Notes: generated from the sequence alone by a model not told the origin. Shown: positions 1 through 8,634, counted from the stretch's first letter. The stretch is 17,511 bases of DNA from an uncultured Muribaculaceae bacterium (GCA_958439725.1 CAUBWJ010000040.1:1-17511), one strand, 5' to 3'. Translations and numbers: made by a program.

Positions 1-29
1 GGAATCGGTCCTATTTTTTCAATTGCCCT

Positions 30-40
30 CTAAAGTTTAG
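30..40. promoter_or_regulatory. Perfect palindrome upstream of the susC promoter (possible operator)
   Basis: The 11-nt sequence CTAAAGTTTAG is a perfect inverted repeat around one central base. It would lie roughly 40-50 bp before the transcription start inferred from the -7 element at 66-73, a usual position for an activator site. A palindrome this short can occur by chance, so an operator role is only inference. Confidence 0.25.
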
Positions 41-65
41 CGGACAGTAATAAAAATAATCTATT

Positions 66-73
66 TATCTTTG
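66..73 (+). promoter_or_regulatory. Putative susC promoter, -7 element
   Basis: TATCTTTG matches the Bacteroidetes TAnnTTTG -7 consensus. No good TTTG lies 19-21 bp upstream, so the -33 half is weak, as would fit an activated promoter. The start would fall near 79, giving a leader of about 140 nt. That leader would open with a 5-bp hairpin (GGCTA at 78-82 with TAGCC at 88-92). Nothing else is recognisable in 1-222. Confidence 0.45.
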
Positions 74-222
74 GCGCGGCTACAGGATAGCCTCTAATGC
101 CAGACTGCCTATATACCATGACCTGACGCCTACGAAGCCCATAAAAAACAGCTTCTTCCCGCTAAAGCCGCATAACGTAGAAAATAACCAAAACAACCAA
201 TTATTCACCAATCAATTTAACC

Positions 223-3200
223 ATGAAAAAAAGACTTACCCAAAAGTCTGTTATGACACCGGTGGCTAAATGCGCGACCCTTTCGCTGGGCCTGACGCTC
301 ATGGCTACCCTGATGGCGCCTCCCGCATGGGCCGGCGACACCTCCATCCCGACAGAAGTAGGCCAGGTGGCCCAGGGAAATCTTGTTACCGGTACCGTTG
401 TGGACGAACAGGGCGAACCCCTGCTCGGCGCCACCGTAAGAGTAGAAGGCACCAAGACCGCCACCACCACCGACATCAACGGCCGGTTCTCAATCAAGGC
501 CAGCGCAGGCCAGACAATTCTCGTAACCTATGTGGGCATGAAGCCCTTCACGGCCAAGGCCGGCTCCGGCCCCATTAATGCCGTGATGACCAGCGACAAC
601 GCACTCGACGAAGTGGTTGTGGTAGGTTACGGTACAGTACGCAAGGCCGACCTCGCCGGTTCGGTATCAGTTCTTGAGGGCAAGGCATTCCAGGCCCAGC
701 CCATCACCACCGTTTCCGAAGCCCTCCAGGGCCGTGTATCCGGTGTCAACATAGTAAGCGACGGACTCCCCGGCGGTTCCACCAAGATCCGTATCCGCGG
801 CGCCAACTCAATCAACAAATCAAACGATCCCCTCTACGTTGTCGACGGTCTCGTGCGCGAGTCGGGCCTCGACGGCATCAATCCCGAGGACATCGCCTCA
901 ATGCAGATTCTGAAGGACGCATCCTCGACGGCCATCTACGGTTCGCGCGGCGCCAACGGCGTTGTCATCATAACCACCAAGCGCGGCCGTGCCGGCGAGA
1001 GCAAGCTCACCCTCGACATGTCGCTCGGCTGGTCCAACGCCACCCATCTGCCCGAGGTGCTCGGCACCCGCGAATATGCCAAGGCCCTTGTGGACTATGA
1101 TGGCATTCCCGAAGCCGAGGTCAAGAACTACCTCGACGGGTCGGATCCCGGTACAAACTGGAAGGACGAAGTGTTCAAGACCGGTGTTGTGCAGAACTAC
1201 AAGGTTGTGTTCACCAAAGGTTCGGAGGACACCCAGCTCTACGTTTCCGGCAACTACATGAGCCACAAAGGCATCATGAAGGACACCCAGTATGAGCGCT
1301 ATGCCGCACGCCTCAACGTGAACTCCAACATATTCAGCTGGCTCAACATCAACGCCGACGTAAACCTCAGCCACGGCGAGGGCAAAGGTATCGGCGGCAT
1401 CGACATGGGCGGCTACAACCCGGTATACCTGGCGTTCAACTATTCGCCCACCATGCACGTGAAGAACGAGCTGGGCGAATACCTCAAGGACCCCTACTGC
1501 TCCATCAACGAAAGCCCGCTGGCCAGCCTCACGGGAGCCAACCAGCGCCGCGCCGATGTGCTCAACGGCCACTTCGACCTGCGCTTCAACATTCTCCCCG
1601 GCCTCACGTTCACCTCGAGCAACGGTATAGACTACTATAACTATTACGGCTACGGCTTCTCATCGTCGAAACGCTGGCCTGGCGCAGCCACCGGAATGAG
1701 CAACAGCAACACTAACCGCTGGCTCCTCCAGAGCTCCAACAACTTCACCTACATCAACACCTTCGGCGAGAAGCACAACCTCACCGCCACAGCCGTATGG
1801 GAGGCCACCAAGAGCAACACCCGCGGCATGGGCATCAGCGGTTCCGACCTCGTTTCGGAATCGGTTGAATGGTACAATGTCGCTGCAGCCGCAACCCGCG
1901 ACGCCTCCAACAGCTACTCCGAATGGTCGCTGCTTTCTGGCGTAGGCCGCGTAATCTACAACTTCGATAACCGCTACATGATCACCGGTACACTCCGCGC
2001 CGACGGTTCCTCACGTCTTAGCCAGAACAAATGGTGCTGGTTCCCCTCTGTGGCCGTTGCATGGACCGCTTCCAACGAATCGTTCTTCGAACCGCTCAAG
2101 CCCACCATCAACAACCTCAAGCTCCGCACCAGCTACGGTGTGATCGGCAACCAGGATATCGCTCCCTTCTCCACCCTCGCGCTCATGTCGCAGACATCGA
2201 CCTACTACGGCAACAACTCAGGCGTGACCGGATACTGGGCCAACAAGACCCCGACTCCCGACCTCCGCTGGGAGAAGACAAAGCAGTTTGACTTAGGTCT
2301 CGACTTCTCGATGTTCAACAGCCGTCTCGACGTGTCGATCGACTGGTATTACAAACGCACCTCCGACGCCCTCCTCAACGCCACCAACCCCGGCTACCTC
2401 GGCGGACAGAGCTACCTTGTGAACGCAGGTGAGGTTTCCAACACCGGTTTCGATTTCGCCATCAACGCAGGCATAATCCAGAGCGGTGACTGGAACTGGA
2501 ACACTTCTATCAACGCTTCCATACTCCGCAACCGCGTGGAGAAGATGACCACAGCCGAGCCTATCCTCTATTCCGGCTCAATGCAGTCAATCATCAACCA
2601 GGCCAGCATCATCAAGGAAGGTGAATCAATCGGCTCGCTCTACGGTTTCCGCTGGGCAGGCATAGACTCCGAAGGCTACGACACCTATTATGACGCCGAC
2701 GGCAACACCACCCGCAACCCCACCATGGAAGACCGCTGCGTCCTGGGCAAAGCCACCCCGAGCTTCACTTTGGGATGGAACAACACCATCACCTGGCGCA
2801 ACTGGAGCCTCAACGCATTCTTCAACAGCGCATTCGGCGCAAAACGCCTCAATGTGCTCCGCTTCGCCATGAGCTCAATGATCGGTAACTCCCGCATGTT
2901 CACATCGCCCGACGCCCTCTCAGGCATGGGCAAAGACATGCCCGATCCCCGCGTGGACAACAACCAGTACATAGGCAACTCCACAAAATGGCTCGAAAAG
3001 GCCGACTACTTCCGTCTTGAGAACATAACACTCGGCTACGACCTCAAGAAAGAGACAACCCGCTTCGCCGACGTACATCTGGCATTCAGCATCCAGAACC
3101 TCTTCACCATCACCGGCTACAAGGGCATCAACCCGGCCTCCTATTCGTTCGGAGGAGCCTCGGAATGGCAGCAGGGTATCGACGTGGGCACCAATCCCTG

Positions 3201-3240
3201 CCCCCGCACCTTCACCTTCGGCGCACGTTTCACATTCTAA
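223..3240 (+). CDS. SusC-family TonB-dependent outer-membrane transporter
   Basis: This is a SusC/RagA-type outer-membrane barrel that imports oligosaccharides or other large nutrients with energy from TonB. The protein has 1005 residues. A Sec signal peptide spans about 1-37, with a likely cut after AWA. A carboxypeptidase-regulatory-like beta domain follows at about 53-125 (GTVVDEQGEPLLGATV). Next come a TonB-box-like DEVVVVGYG at 129-137 and the plug domain to about 255, which holds the family signatures DPLYVVDG (202-209) and SRGANGVVIITTKRG. The rest is barrel, ending in Phe (FGARFTF) as outer-membrane proteins usually do. Length is normal for the family. It is followed after 18 nt by susD, so the two form one transcription unit. 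The substrate cannot be read from the sequence, and no glycan-degrading enzyme is attached within the window. Confidence 0.95.
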   Translation: MKKRLTQKSVMTPVAKCATLSLGLTLMATLMAPPAWAGDTSIPTEVGQVAQGNLVTGTVVDEQGEPLLGATVRVEGTKTATTTDINGRFSIKASAGQTILVTYVGMKPFTAKAGSGPINAVMTSDNALDEVVVVGYGTVRKADLAGSVSVLEGKAFQAQPITTVSEALQGRVSGVNIVSDGLPGGSTKIRIRGANSINKSNDPLYVVDGLVRESGLDGINPEDIASMQILKDASSTAIYGSRGANGVVIITTKRGRAGESKLTLDMSLGWSNATHLPEVLGTREYAKALVDYDGIPEAEVKNYLDGSDPGTNWKDEVFKTGVVQNYKVVFTKGSEDTQLYVSGNYMSHKGIMKDTQYERYAARLNVNSNIFSWLNINADVNLSHGEGKGIGGIDMGGYNPVYLAFNYSPTMHVKNELGEYLKDPYCSINESPLASLTGANQRRADVLNGHFDLRFNILPGLTFTSSNGIDYYNYYGYGFSSSKRWPGAATGMSNSNTNRWLLQSSNNFTYINTFGEKHNLTATAVWEATKSNTRGMGISGSDLVSESVEWYNVAAAATRDASNSYSEWSLLSGVGRVIYNFDNRYMITGTLRADGSSRLSQNKWCWFPSVAVAWTASNESFFEPLKPTINNLKLRTSYGVIGNQDIAPFSTLALMSQTSTYYGNNSGVTGYWANKTPTPDLRWEKTKQFDLGLDFSMFNSRLDVSIDWYYKRTSDALLNATNPGYLGGQSYLVNAGEVSNTGFDFAINAGIIQSGDWNWNTSINASILRNRVEKMTTAEPILYSGSMQSIINQASIIKEGESIGSLYGFRWAGIDSEGYDTYYDADGNTTRNPTMEDRCVLGKATPSFTLGWNNTITWRNWSLNAFFNSAFGAKRLNVLRFAMSSMIGNSRMFTSPDALSGMGKDMPDPRVDNNQYIGNSTKWLEKADYFRLENITLGYDLKKETTRFADVHLAFSIQNLFTITGYKGINPASYSFGGASEWQQGIDVGTNPCPRTFTFGARFTF

Positions 3241-3258
3241 CAATCCACCTTTACAGAC

Positions 3259-4959
3259 ATGAAAGCTAAATATATATTCTCGGCGATAGCTCTCGCCCTG
3301 ATAAGCCTTACATCATGCAGCGATTTCCTTGAGGAGCACCCCAACGGACAGCTCAAGCCCGAAGGGTTCATCGACTCCCAGAAAGCCCTCGACGCCGTGG
3401 TAGACGCCCTCTACTATCAGGTGCAGCAGTCGCAGTGCAACTCCAACCCCTGCATCACGCAGTGCCAGGGCGACGACATGACCTCCACCACCGGCTCTAA
3501 CAAAGGCGCCTATCTCTCGGCCGATGCCTTCGAGGTGCCAACCGACGAAAAAGGCCTCAACAATCTCTGGAACTGGCAGTACAGCATAATTCAGGCATCC
3601 AACCTAATCATTGACAACGCCGACGATGCCAAGGGCAAAGTCACCGACGAGAACATTGCCATCGCAAAAGGTCAGGCTTACTTCTGGCGCGCACAGGCCT
3701 ATTTCCAGCTCGTGAGAATATTCGGCCCGCTGCCCCTGAACCTCCACAACGAATCTGACGGCAATGCCACCCCCCTCACCCCCGTCGAGCAGGTATATAC
3801 CCAGATTGTCAGCGACCTCCAGGCTGCCGAAGGATGTGGTCTTCCCGCCAAATACACCAAGACCAATCAGGCAATCGGCGACATGAACATATTCGTGTCG
3901 GAGCAGGCAGTCAAATCAGCCCTCGCCGCAGTCTACATGAACATGGCAGGTTTCCCGATGAACAAGACCGAGTATTACGCCACCGCGGCCGACAAGGCCA
4001 AGGAAGTTGTCGACGGCGTGAAGTCCGGCAAGTACCCCCACGGGCTCTGCTCCAGCTGGGCCGACGTCTACAGCTACGGAAACAATTACTCCAAGGAATG
4101 CATCCTCGGCATAGTATTCAAGTCGCAGCCCGGCGGCTGGTCCAACTCCGACTCTCAGTTCACCTCCTGCCACCAGCTCGGTTCGCTGAGCGGCTGGGGC
4201 GACTTCCTGGCAGAGCGCTACTTCTGGTCGCTATTCCCCGACGGTCCGCGCAAAGACTATGTATACGCCAAGCAGATCCGCACCGGCGACGGCTACAACA
4301 ACACTCTCGTTGACTGGTGGGCTACTACCGACGGTCTCCCCTACAACGGCGAGAACGCTGTGGTAAACGAGTATCGTCCCATGTTCGTGGCATTCACAGT
4401 GAACGCCGGTGAAGGCAACGCTCCTCTCGCCCAGCCTTACGACCCCGCACTGCCTTTCTGGGGCAACATGTGTCTTGACAAGACCCATCAGATTATCCGC
4501 TACTCCGAGGTTCTCCTCTGGTTCGCCGAGGCATCAGCCCGCGCCGGCAAGTATCCCGCAGAGGCCAAGGCCGCTCTCGAAGAGGTTCAGGCCCGCGCCT
4601 ACACCAATCCCGCCGCCTGCAACAATGCCGACGTAGCCGAGGCCGCCTATAAGGAACACGGATATGAAGTGGCCGGCTATCCCTTCGCACTGGTATCGCG
4701 CCGCGCCGACGAATTCCGCATGAACCGTCTGAAAGAGGCTTACGACTACCGCGTGGGACCCCAGAGCGCAGTGCTCGTTCCCGCCGGAACCCTTACCCAC
4801 AGCGTAAAGGTTGACGGAACTCCGTTCACCTATACTCTGACAGCCGACGTGGTAGTGAAAGAGAACATGCCCGTTACCGCCGCATGGAACGGCGACAACT
4901 CCATCTATCAGATCTATCCCACCACAGAGACTGAGAAGAACCCCAACCTCAAGCGTTAA
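3259..4959 (+). CDS. SusD/RagB-family surface lipoprotein (nutrient binding)
   Basis: This is the surface-exposed, substrate-binding lid that pairs with the SusC barrel encoded directly upstream. It has 566 residues. The N-terminus is a lipoprotein signal peptide with lipobox LTSC and lipidated Cys20. The next stretch (SDFLEEHPNGQL) is the usual SusD opening. TPR-like helical segments typical of the family follow, for example QAYFWRAQAYFQLVRIFGPL and SEVLLWFAEASARAGKYP. The C-terminus (IYPTTETEKNPNLKR) resembles the common SusD ending with a conserved NP. Just before it, a stretch of about 45 residues rich in Val and Thr may be a family-specific insertion. A strong terminator starts 18 nt after the stop, so the operon ends here. 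The substrate is unknown. Confidence 0.93.
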   Translation: MKAKYIFSAIALALISLTSCSDFLEEHPNGQLKPEGFIDSQKALDAVVDALYYQVQQSQCNSNPCITQCQGDDMTSTTGSNKGAYLSADAFEVPTDEKGLNNLWNWQYSIIQASNLIIDNADDAKGKVTDENIAIAKGQAYFWRAQAYFQLVRIFGPLPLNLHNESDGNATPLTPVEQVYTQIVSDLQAAEGCGLPAKYTKTNQAIGDMNIFVSEQAVKSALAAVYMNMAGFPMNKTEYYATAADKAKEVVDGVKSGKYPHGLCSSWADVYSYGNNYSKECILGIVFKSQPGGWSNSDSQFTSCHQLGSLSGWGDFLAERYFWSLFPDGPRKDYVYAKQIRTGDGYNNTLVDWWATTDGLPYNGENAVVNEYRPMFVAFTVNAGEGNAPLAQPYDPALPFWGNMCLDKTHQIIRYSEVLLWFAEASARAGKYPAEAKAALEEVQARAYTNPAACNNADVAEAAYKEHGYEVAGYPFALVSRRADEFRMNRLKEAYDYRVGPQSAVLVPAGTLTHSVKVDGTPFTYTLTADVVVKENMPVTAAWNGDNSIYQIYPTTETEKNPNLKR

Positions 4960-4977
4960 TTAACTGACACAATCCAC

Positions 4978-5019
4978 AGAGAGGCCACGCCGCAATCCCA
5001 CGGCGCGGCCTCTCTTTTT
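4978..5019 (+). terminator. Rho-independent terminator after susD
   Basis: AGAGAGGCC (4978-4986) pairs with GGCCTCTCT (5007-5015). After one A/C mismatch, CGCCG (4988-4992) pairs with CGGCG (5001-5005). The loop is 8 nt and a T run follows at 5016-5019. It closes the susCD unit. Confidence 0.9.
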
Positions 5020-5068
5020 CAAGCAAAAAGAATAAAAATCCATAAAACGCATTTTAAATGCAATATTC

Positions 5069-5099
5069 TTGCATATCGAAAGTTACATTATTAATTTTG
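5069..5099 (+). promoter_or_regulatory. korAB promoter
   Basis: TTG at 5069-5071 and TAATTTTG at 5092-5099 match the Bacteroidetes -33/-7 consensus with a 20-bp spacer. The start would be near 5105, leaving a leader of about 35 nt before the korA ATG. Confidence 0.7.
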
Positions 5100-5140
5100 C
5101 CGAACTAAATCTACATTAACCATTAGGAAAGCACAGAGAC

Positions 5141-7000
5141 ATGCTAAACAAGACAAATGTCAAAACCCTCGACAAGGTTGTGATCCGTTTCTCCGGCGAC
5201 TCCGGCGACGGCATGCAGCTCGTGGGTAATATTTTCACAAACGTTTCAGCCGGCCTGGGCAACCAGGTTTCCACTTTTCCCGACTATCCCGCCGAAGTGC
5301 GCGCCCCGCAGGGCTCGCTGGGCGGCGTGAGCGGCTTCCAGGTGAGCGTGGGCAATGAAGTGCACACCCCCGGCGACCGCTGCGACGTGCTCGTGGCCAT
5401 GAACCCCGCCGCTCTGAAGAAAAACCGCTACAATGTGAAGCGCGGCGGCGTGGTGATAGTGGACATCGACTCATTCAAGGAAGCCGACCTGCGCAAGGCC
5501 GAGTTCAAGACCGACGACCCCTTCACGGAACTCGACATGAAGGCCCAGGTGGTCGAGGTGCCCATCACCACCATGACCAAGAGCGCCCTCGCCGACTCCG
5601 GTCTCGACAACAAGAGCATTGTAAAATGCCGCAATTTCATGGCCCTGGGCCTTGTGTGCTGGCTCTTCGACCGCCCGCTGGAAAGCGTTGAGCGCTTCCT
5701 CAAGGCCAAATTCGCCAAAAAGCCGGCCATCCTGCAGGCCAACACCACGGTGCTCCGCGCCGGATTCGACTACGGCTCCAACATCCACGCCGGAGTATCG
5801 ACCTACCGCATAGAGACCGAGGCCGCGCGCCCCGGCGTCTACACCGACATCAACGGCAACACCGCCACCGCATGGGGCCTCATAATGGCCTCGGAAAAGA
5901 GCGGACGGCCACTCTTCCTCGGCTCCTACCCCATCACCCCGGCCACCGACATACTCCACGAGCTTGCCAAACGCAAGGACCTCGGCGTGAAAGCCTGCCA
6001 GATGGAGGACGAGATAGCCGGCGTGTGCTCGGCCATAGGCGCCTCATTTGCCGGAAACCTTGCCGTCACCTCCACCTCAGGCCCCGGCCTGGCGCTGAAA
6101 AGCGAAGGCATCGGCCTGGCAGTGATGGCCGAGCTGCCTCTGGTGGTGATCGACGTGCAGCGCGGAGGCCCCTCCACCGGCCTTCCCACCAAGACCGAAC
6201 AGACCGACCTGATGCAGGCCCTCTACGGCCGCAACGGCGAGTCGCCCCTGCCGGTACTTGCCGCCGCATCTCCCACCGACTGCTTCACAATGGCTTTCGA
6301 GGCCTGCCGCATAGCCCTGGAGCATATCACTCCGGTGATACTCCTTACGGATGCCTTCATAGGCAACGGCTCATCGGCCTGGCGCATCCCCGATGCCGAC
6401 GAATATCCCGCCATCAGGCCCAACTATCTGCCCAAAGAACGCATAGAGCAGGGAGGCTGGCGCCCCTACGAGCGCAATCCCGACACCCTGGCACGCTACT
6501 GGGCGATTCCCGGAACCGAGGGTGCCGCACACCGCATCGGCGGTCTGGAAAAGGACTGCGCCACCGGTGCCATCTCCACCGACCCCGCCAACCATGAGAA
6601 GATGGTTGAGCTGCGCCGCGAGAAAGTGGCCCGCATAGCCTCCGACATTCCTCTGCTCGAGACCATAGGCCCCGACGACGCCGACACGCTCCTCGTGGGC
6701 TGGGGAGGCACCTACGGCCATCTCCGCACCGCCGTCGACGAGCTCAACCGCGACGGACGCAAGGTTGCGCTGGCACATTTCCGCTACATCAACCCGCTCC
6801 CCTCCAACACCCGCGAGATACTCCACGGCTACACGAAGGTGATCGTGGCCGAACTCAACACCGGCATGATGGCCGACTATCTCACCATGCACTTCCCCGA
6901 AGTGGAATTCCACCGCATCAACAAAGTGCAGGGACAGCCCTTCATGGTGGAGGAGATAGTAAGCCGCGTTAACGAAATCATGGACTCACACAATGCTTAA
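5141..7000 (+). CDS. korA: 2-oxoacid:ferredoxin oxidoreductase, fused gamma-alpha subunit (KorA-like)
   Basis: This subunit works with KorB to oxidise a 2-oxoacid, probably 2-oxoglutarate, to the acyl-CoA with reduction of ferredoxin. The 619-residue protein carries the gamma domain first (about 13-195, with VIRFSGDSGDGMQLVGN and the FPDYPAEVRAPQG segment). A pyrimidine-binding alpha domain follows from about 238 (GSYPITPATDIL, MEDEIAGVCSAIGAS, TSTSGPGLALKSEGIGLA). A C-terminal domain from about 520 holds LLVGWGGTYGHL and the closing INKVQGQPFMVEEI. This gamma-alpha fusion is the usual two-subunit KorAB layout in Bacteroidetes. No ferredoxin (korD) gene lies beside it. The 2-oxoglutarate assignment rests on general family resemblance; pyruvate or another 2-oxoacid cannot be excluded from sequence alone. 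Confidence 0.9.
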   Translation: MLNKTNVKTLDKVVIRFSGDSGDGMQLVGNIFTNVSAGLGNQVSTFPDYPAEVRAPQGSLGGVSGFQVSVGNEVHTPGDRCDVLVAMNPAALKKNRYNVKRGGVVIVDIDSFKEADLRKAEFKTDDPFTELDMKAQVVEVPITTMTKSALADSGLDNKSIVKCRNFMALGLVCWLFDRPLESVERFLKAKFAKKPAILQANTTVLRAGFDYGSNIHAGVSTYRIETEAARPGVYTDINGNTATAWGLIMASEKSGRPLFLGSYPITPATDILHELAKRKDLGVKACQMEDEIAGVCSAIGASFAGNLAVTSTSGPGLALKSEGIGLAVMAELPLVVIDVQRGGPSTGLPTKTEQTDLMQALYGRNGESPLPVLAAASPTDCFTMAFEACRIALEHITPVILLTDAFIGNGSSAWRIPDADEYPAIRPNYLPKERIEQGGWRPYERNPDTLARYWAIPGTEGAAHRIGGLEKDCATGAISTDPANHEKMVELRREKVARIASDIPLLETIGPDDADTLLVGWGGTYGHLRTAVDELNRDGRKVALAHFRYINPLPSNTREILHGYTKVIVAELNTGMMADYLTMHFPEVEFHRINKVQGQPFMVEEIVSRVNEIMDSHNA

Positions 7001-7004
7001 AGCC

Positions 7005-8018
7005 ATGTCAGAAACCACATTCGAACCCACAGACTATAAAAGCGACCAGCCCGTGCGCTGGTGCCCCGGCTGCGGCGACCACGCCATACTCAACTCACTC
7101 CACAAGGCCATGGCCGCAATGGGCGTGGCTCCCCACCGCACCGCAGTGATATCGGGCATTGGATGCTCCTCGCGTCTGCCCTACTACATGAACACCTACG
7201 GCTTCCATACCATCCACGGACGCGCCGCCGCCATAGCCACCGGCTTCAAGGTAGCCAACCCCGAGATGACGGTGTGGCAGATCTCAGGCGACGGCGACGG
7301 TCTGGCCATAGGCGGCAACCACTTCATCCATGCCGTGCGCCGCAACATCGACATAAACATCTGTCTGCTCAACAATAAAATCTACGGCCTGACAAAGGGC
7401 CAGTATTCACCCACGAGCGACCGCGGATTCGTGAGCAAATCCTCGCCCTACGGCACCACCGAAGATCCCTTCATTCCGGCCGAGCTCGTGTTCGGCGCCC
7501 GCGGCAATTTCTTTGCCCGCAGCATCGACGTGGAACTTGACGTGACCCGTGAATCCATGCTTGCCGCCGCACGCCACAAAGGCACATCCGTTGTGGAAGT
7601 GCTCCAGAACTGCGTGATCTACAACAACGGCATCCACACCCCCATCACCGACCGCGAGGTGCGTCCCGACCGCACAATCCATCTGGTTCACGGCGAGAAA
7701 ATGATATTCGGCAAGAACCGTGACAAAGGTCTGGTGCGCGACGGATTCCTGGTGAAGGCCGTGACCATAGGTGAGGACGGCTACACGATGGACGACGTGC
7801 TGGTGCACGACGCCCACACCCCCTCCAACTTCCTCCACCAGCAGCTTGCCATGATGGACGGCAAGGAACTGCCGCTGGCCATAGGCGTGATCCGCGACGT
7901 CGAAGCCCCCACCTACAACGACGGCGTTTCCGAGCAGGTTGAGCGCGTTCGCGCCGCCAAAGGATTCACCTGCCTGCGCGACATGATAATGGCCGGCGAG
8001 ACCTGGACTGTAGAATAA
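7005..8018 (+). CDS. korB: 2-oxoacid:ferredoxin oxidoreductase, beta subunit (KorB-like)
   Basis: This is the thiamine-diphosphate and iron-sulfur subunit partnering KorA. With the start at 7005 it has 337 residues. The TPP/Mg motif is GDGD (95-98) with downstream NNKIYGLTKGQYSPTS. Cys20 and Cys23 (CPGCG), Cys54 (GIGCS) and Cys203 (QNCVIYNNG) fit the four ligands of the single 4Fe-4S cluster known in this family. An in-frame ATG at 6993 would overlap korA by 8 nt. The ATG at 7005, 4 nt after the korA stop, is preferred because the protein then begins like its relatives, with only about ten residues before YKSDQPVRWCPGCG. Translation is probably coupled to korA. A terminator follows about 40 nt downstream. 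Confidence 0.92.
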   Translation: MSETTFEPTDYKSDQPVRWCPGCGDHAILNSLHKAMAAMGVAPHRTAVISGIGCSSRLPYYMNTYGFHTIHGRAAAIATGFKVANPEMTVWQISGDGDGLAIGGNHFIHAVRRNIDINICLLNNKIYGLTKGQYSPTSDRGFVSKSSPYGTTEDPFIPAELVFGARGNFFARSIDVELDVTRESMLAAARHKGTSVVEVLQNCVIYNNGIHTPITDREVRPDRTIHLVHGEKMIFGKNRDKGLVRDGFLVKAVTIGEDGYTMDDVLVHDAHTPSNFLHQQLAMMDGKELPLAIGVIRDVEAPTYNDGVSEQVERVRAAKGFTCLRDMIMAGETWTVE

Positions 8019-8058
8019 TACACCACTCAATAAGTAGTTTTTATAATGTGATAAATTA

Positions 8059-8099
8059 CACGGATAAGATGCCGGGAGGCATTTTATCCGTGGTTTTTT
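8059..8099 (+). terminator. Rho-independent terminator after korB
   Basis: A 15-bp stem is formed by CACGGATAAGATGCC (8059-8073) and GGCATTTTATCCGTG (8078-8092), with one G/T wobble and a GGGA loop. A run of six T follows at 8094-8099. It separates korAB from the SRP RNA gene. Confidence 0.93.
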
Positions 8100-8100
8100 A

Positions 8101-8130
8101 TTGCCGTTATGAAAAAGATGCTTACCTTTG
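8101..8130 (+). promoter_or_regulatory. Promoter of the SRP RNA gene
   Basis: TTG at 8101-8103 and TACCTTTG at 8123-8130 give a 19-bp spacer and match the Bacteroidetes consensus. The predicted start, near 8135, coincides with the first base of the closing stem of the SRP RNA, so promoter and RNA calls support each other. Confidence 0.75.
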
Positions 8131-8134
8131 CAGC

Positions 8135-8231
8135 GGGTAAGTCCTACACGACCAGCTCCCCGGGAACTCCGCCAGGCCTTGACCGGAGCAACGGTACCGG
8201 GTTGTAGCGGTGCGATGTAGTCAGCTTACCC
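8135..8231 (+). ncRNA. ffs: Small bacterial signal recognition particle RNA (4.5S-type)
   Basis: The RNA pairs with Ffh to target nascent membrane and secreted proteins to the membrane. Its ends pair perfectly: GGGTAAG (8135-8141) with CTTACCC (8225-8231). A second stem is CCCGG (8159-8163) with CCGGG (8197-8201), and CTACA (8144-8148) can pair with TGTAG at 8216-8220. The Ffh-binding core is visible as CGCCAGG (8170-8176) opposite AGCAACGG (8187-8194), which matches the conserved symmetric loop of the family. The apical stretch CCTTGACCGG (8177-8186) has the usual 10-nt length but lacks the GGAA tetraloop. Size (~97 nt), single-hairpin shape, dedicated promoter and T-tract all fit. Confidence 0.88.
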
Positions 8232-8238
8232 TTTTTTT
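8225..8238 (+). terminator. T-tract ending the SRP RNA
   Basis: The closing strand CTTACCC of the SRP RNA runs directly into seven T (8232-8238). The RNA's own terminal stem therefore probably acts as the terminator. Some read-through may serve the next small gene, which has no convincing promoter of its own. Confidence 0.65.
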
Positions 8239-8267
8239 GTATCCCTACCTTTTAGCTTTCGAATATC

Positions 8268-8561
8268 ATGGCAAACTACTTTGAAAACAAAGAAAAACTA
8301 CAGCAGGACCTTCAACCATATTATCGCGAGAAAACAAACCTCCGGTTAAAGTATGCCGCCCTGATATTCATCTCCCTCTCCATAATTCTTTTGCTGACTA
8401 TGGCATTTGGTGTCATAGATAAATCCCACCCCTCCCTCTGGCTCCTCATGCGCGGCTGCGCCGGCCTCTTCGCCCTGATATTCGCCATATTAGTCGGCAT
8501 CCTCGTCTACCGCGTAAACACCGCCTACTTCCGAGACAAAGCCAACTCCCCCCGTCACTAA
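8268..8561 (+). CDS. Small two-helix membrane protein of unknown function
   Basis: I do not recognise a family. The 97-residue product has a charged, hydrophilic N-terminus (about 1-28, rich in Lys, Glu, Gln and Tyr). Two hydrophobic segments follow at about 29-49 and 58-82, joined by a short loop with DKSHPS, and then a basic tail. It looks like a small inner-membrane protein, with both ends probably on the same side. The gene starts 29 nt after the T-tract of the SRP RNA. The best -7-like element (TACCTTTT, 8246-8253) lacks a -33 partner, so expression may depend on read-through from the SRP RNA promoter. Codon usage and GC resemble the neighbouring genes, which supports a real gene. The downstream repeat island begins about 75 nt after the stop. 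Confidence 0.65.
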   Translation: MANYFENKEKLQQDLQPYYREKTNLRLKYAALIFISLSIILLLTMAFGVIDKSHPSLWLLMRGCAGLFALIFAILVGILVYRVNTAYFRDKANSPRH

Positions 8562-8634
8562 TCATCCCCCCGGAAAGCCCCCGCTTAACACCCCCGACTC
8601 TGCCCCTGCACAACTGCGCCCCTCAAAATCCCCA

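Noticed and set aside
6993..7004. korB start at the upstream ATG overlapping korA
   Set aside because: Possible, but it adds four residues that are not family-like. The ATG at 7005 gives the standard N-terminus.
8135..8231. Alternative identities for the structured RNA (6S RNA, riboswitch, tmRNA)
   Set aside because: It is too short for 6S RNA or tmRNA. It has a perfect end-to-end stem and the CAGG/AGCA SRP core. It ends in a T-tract with no ligand-type leader arrangement before a metabolic gene.
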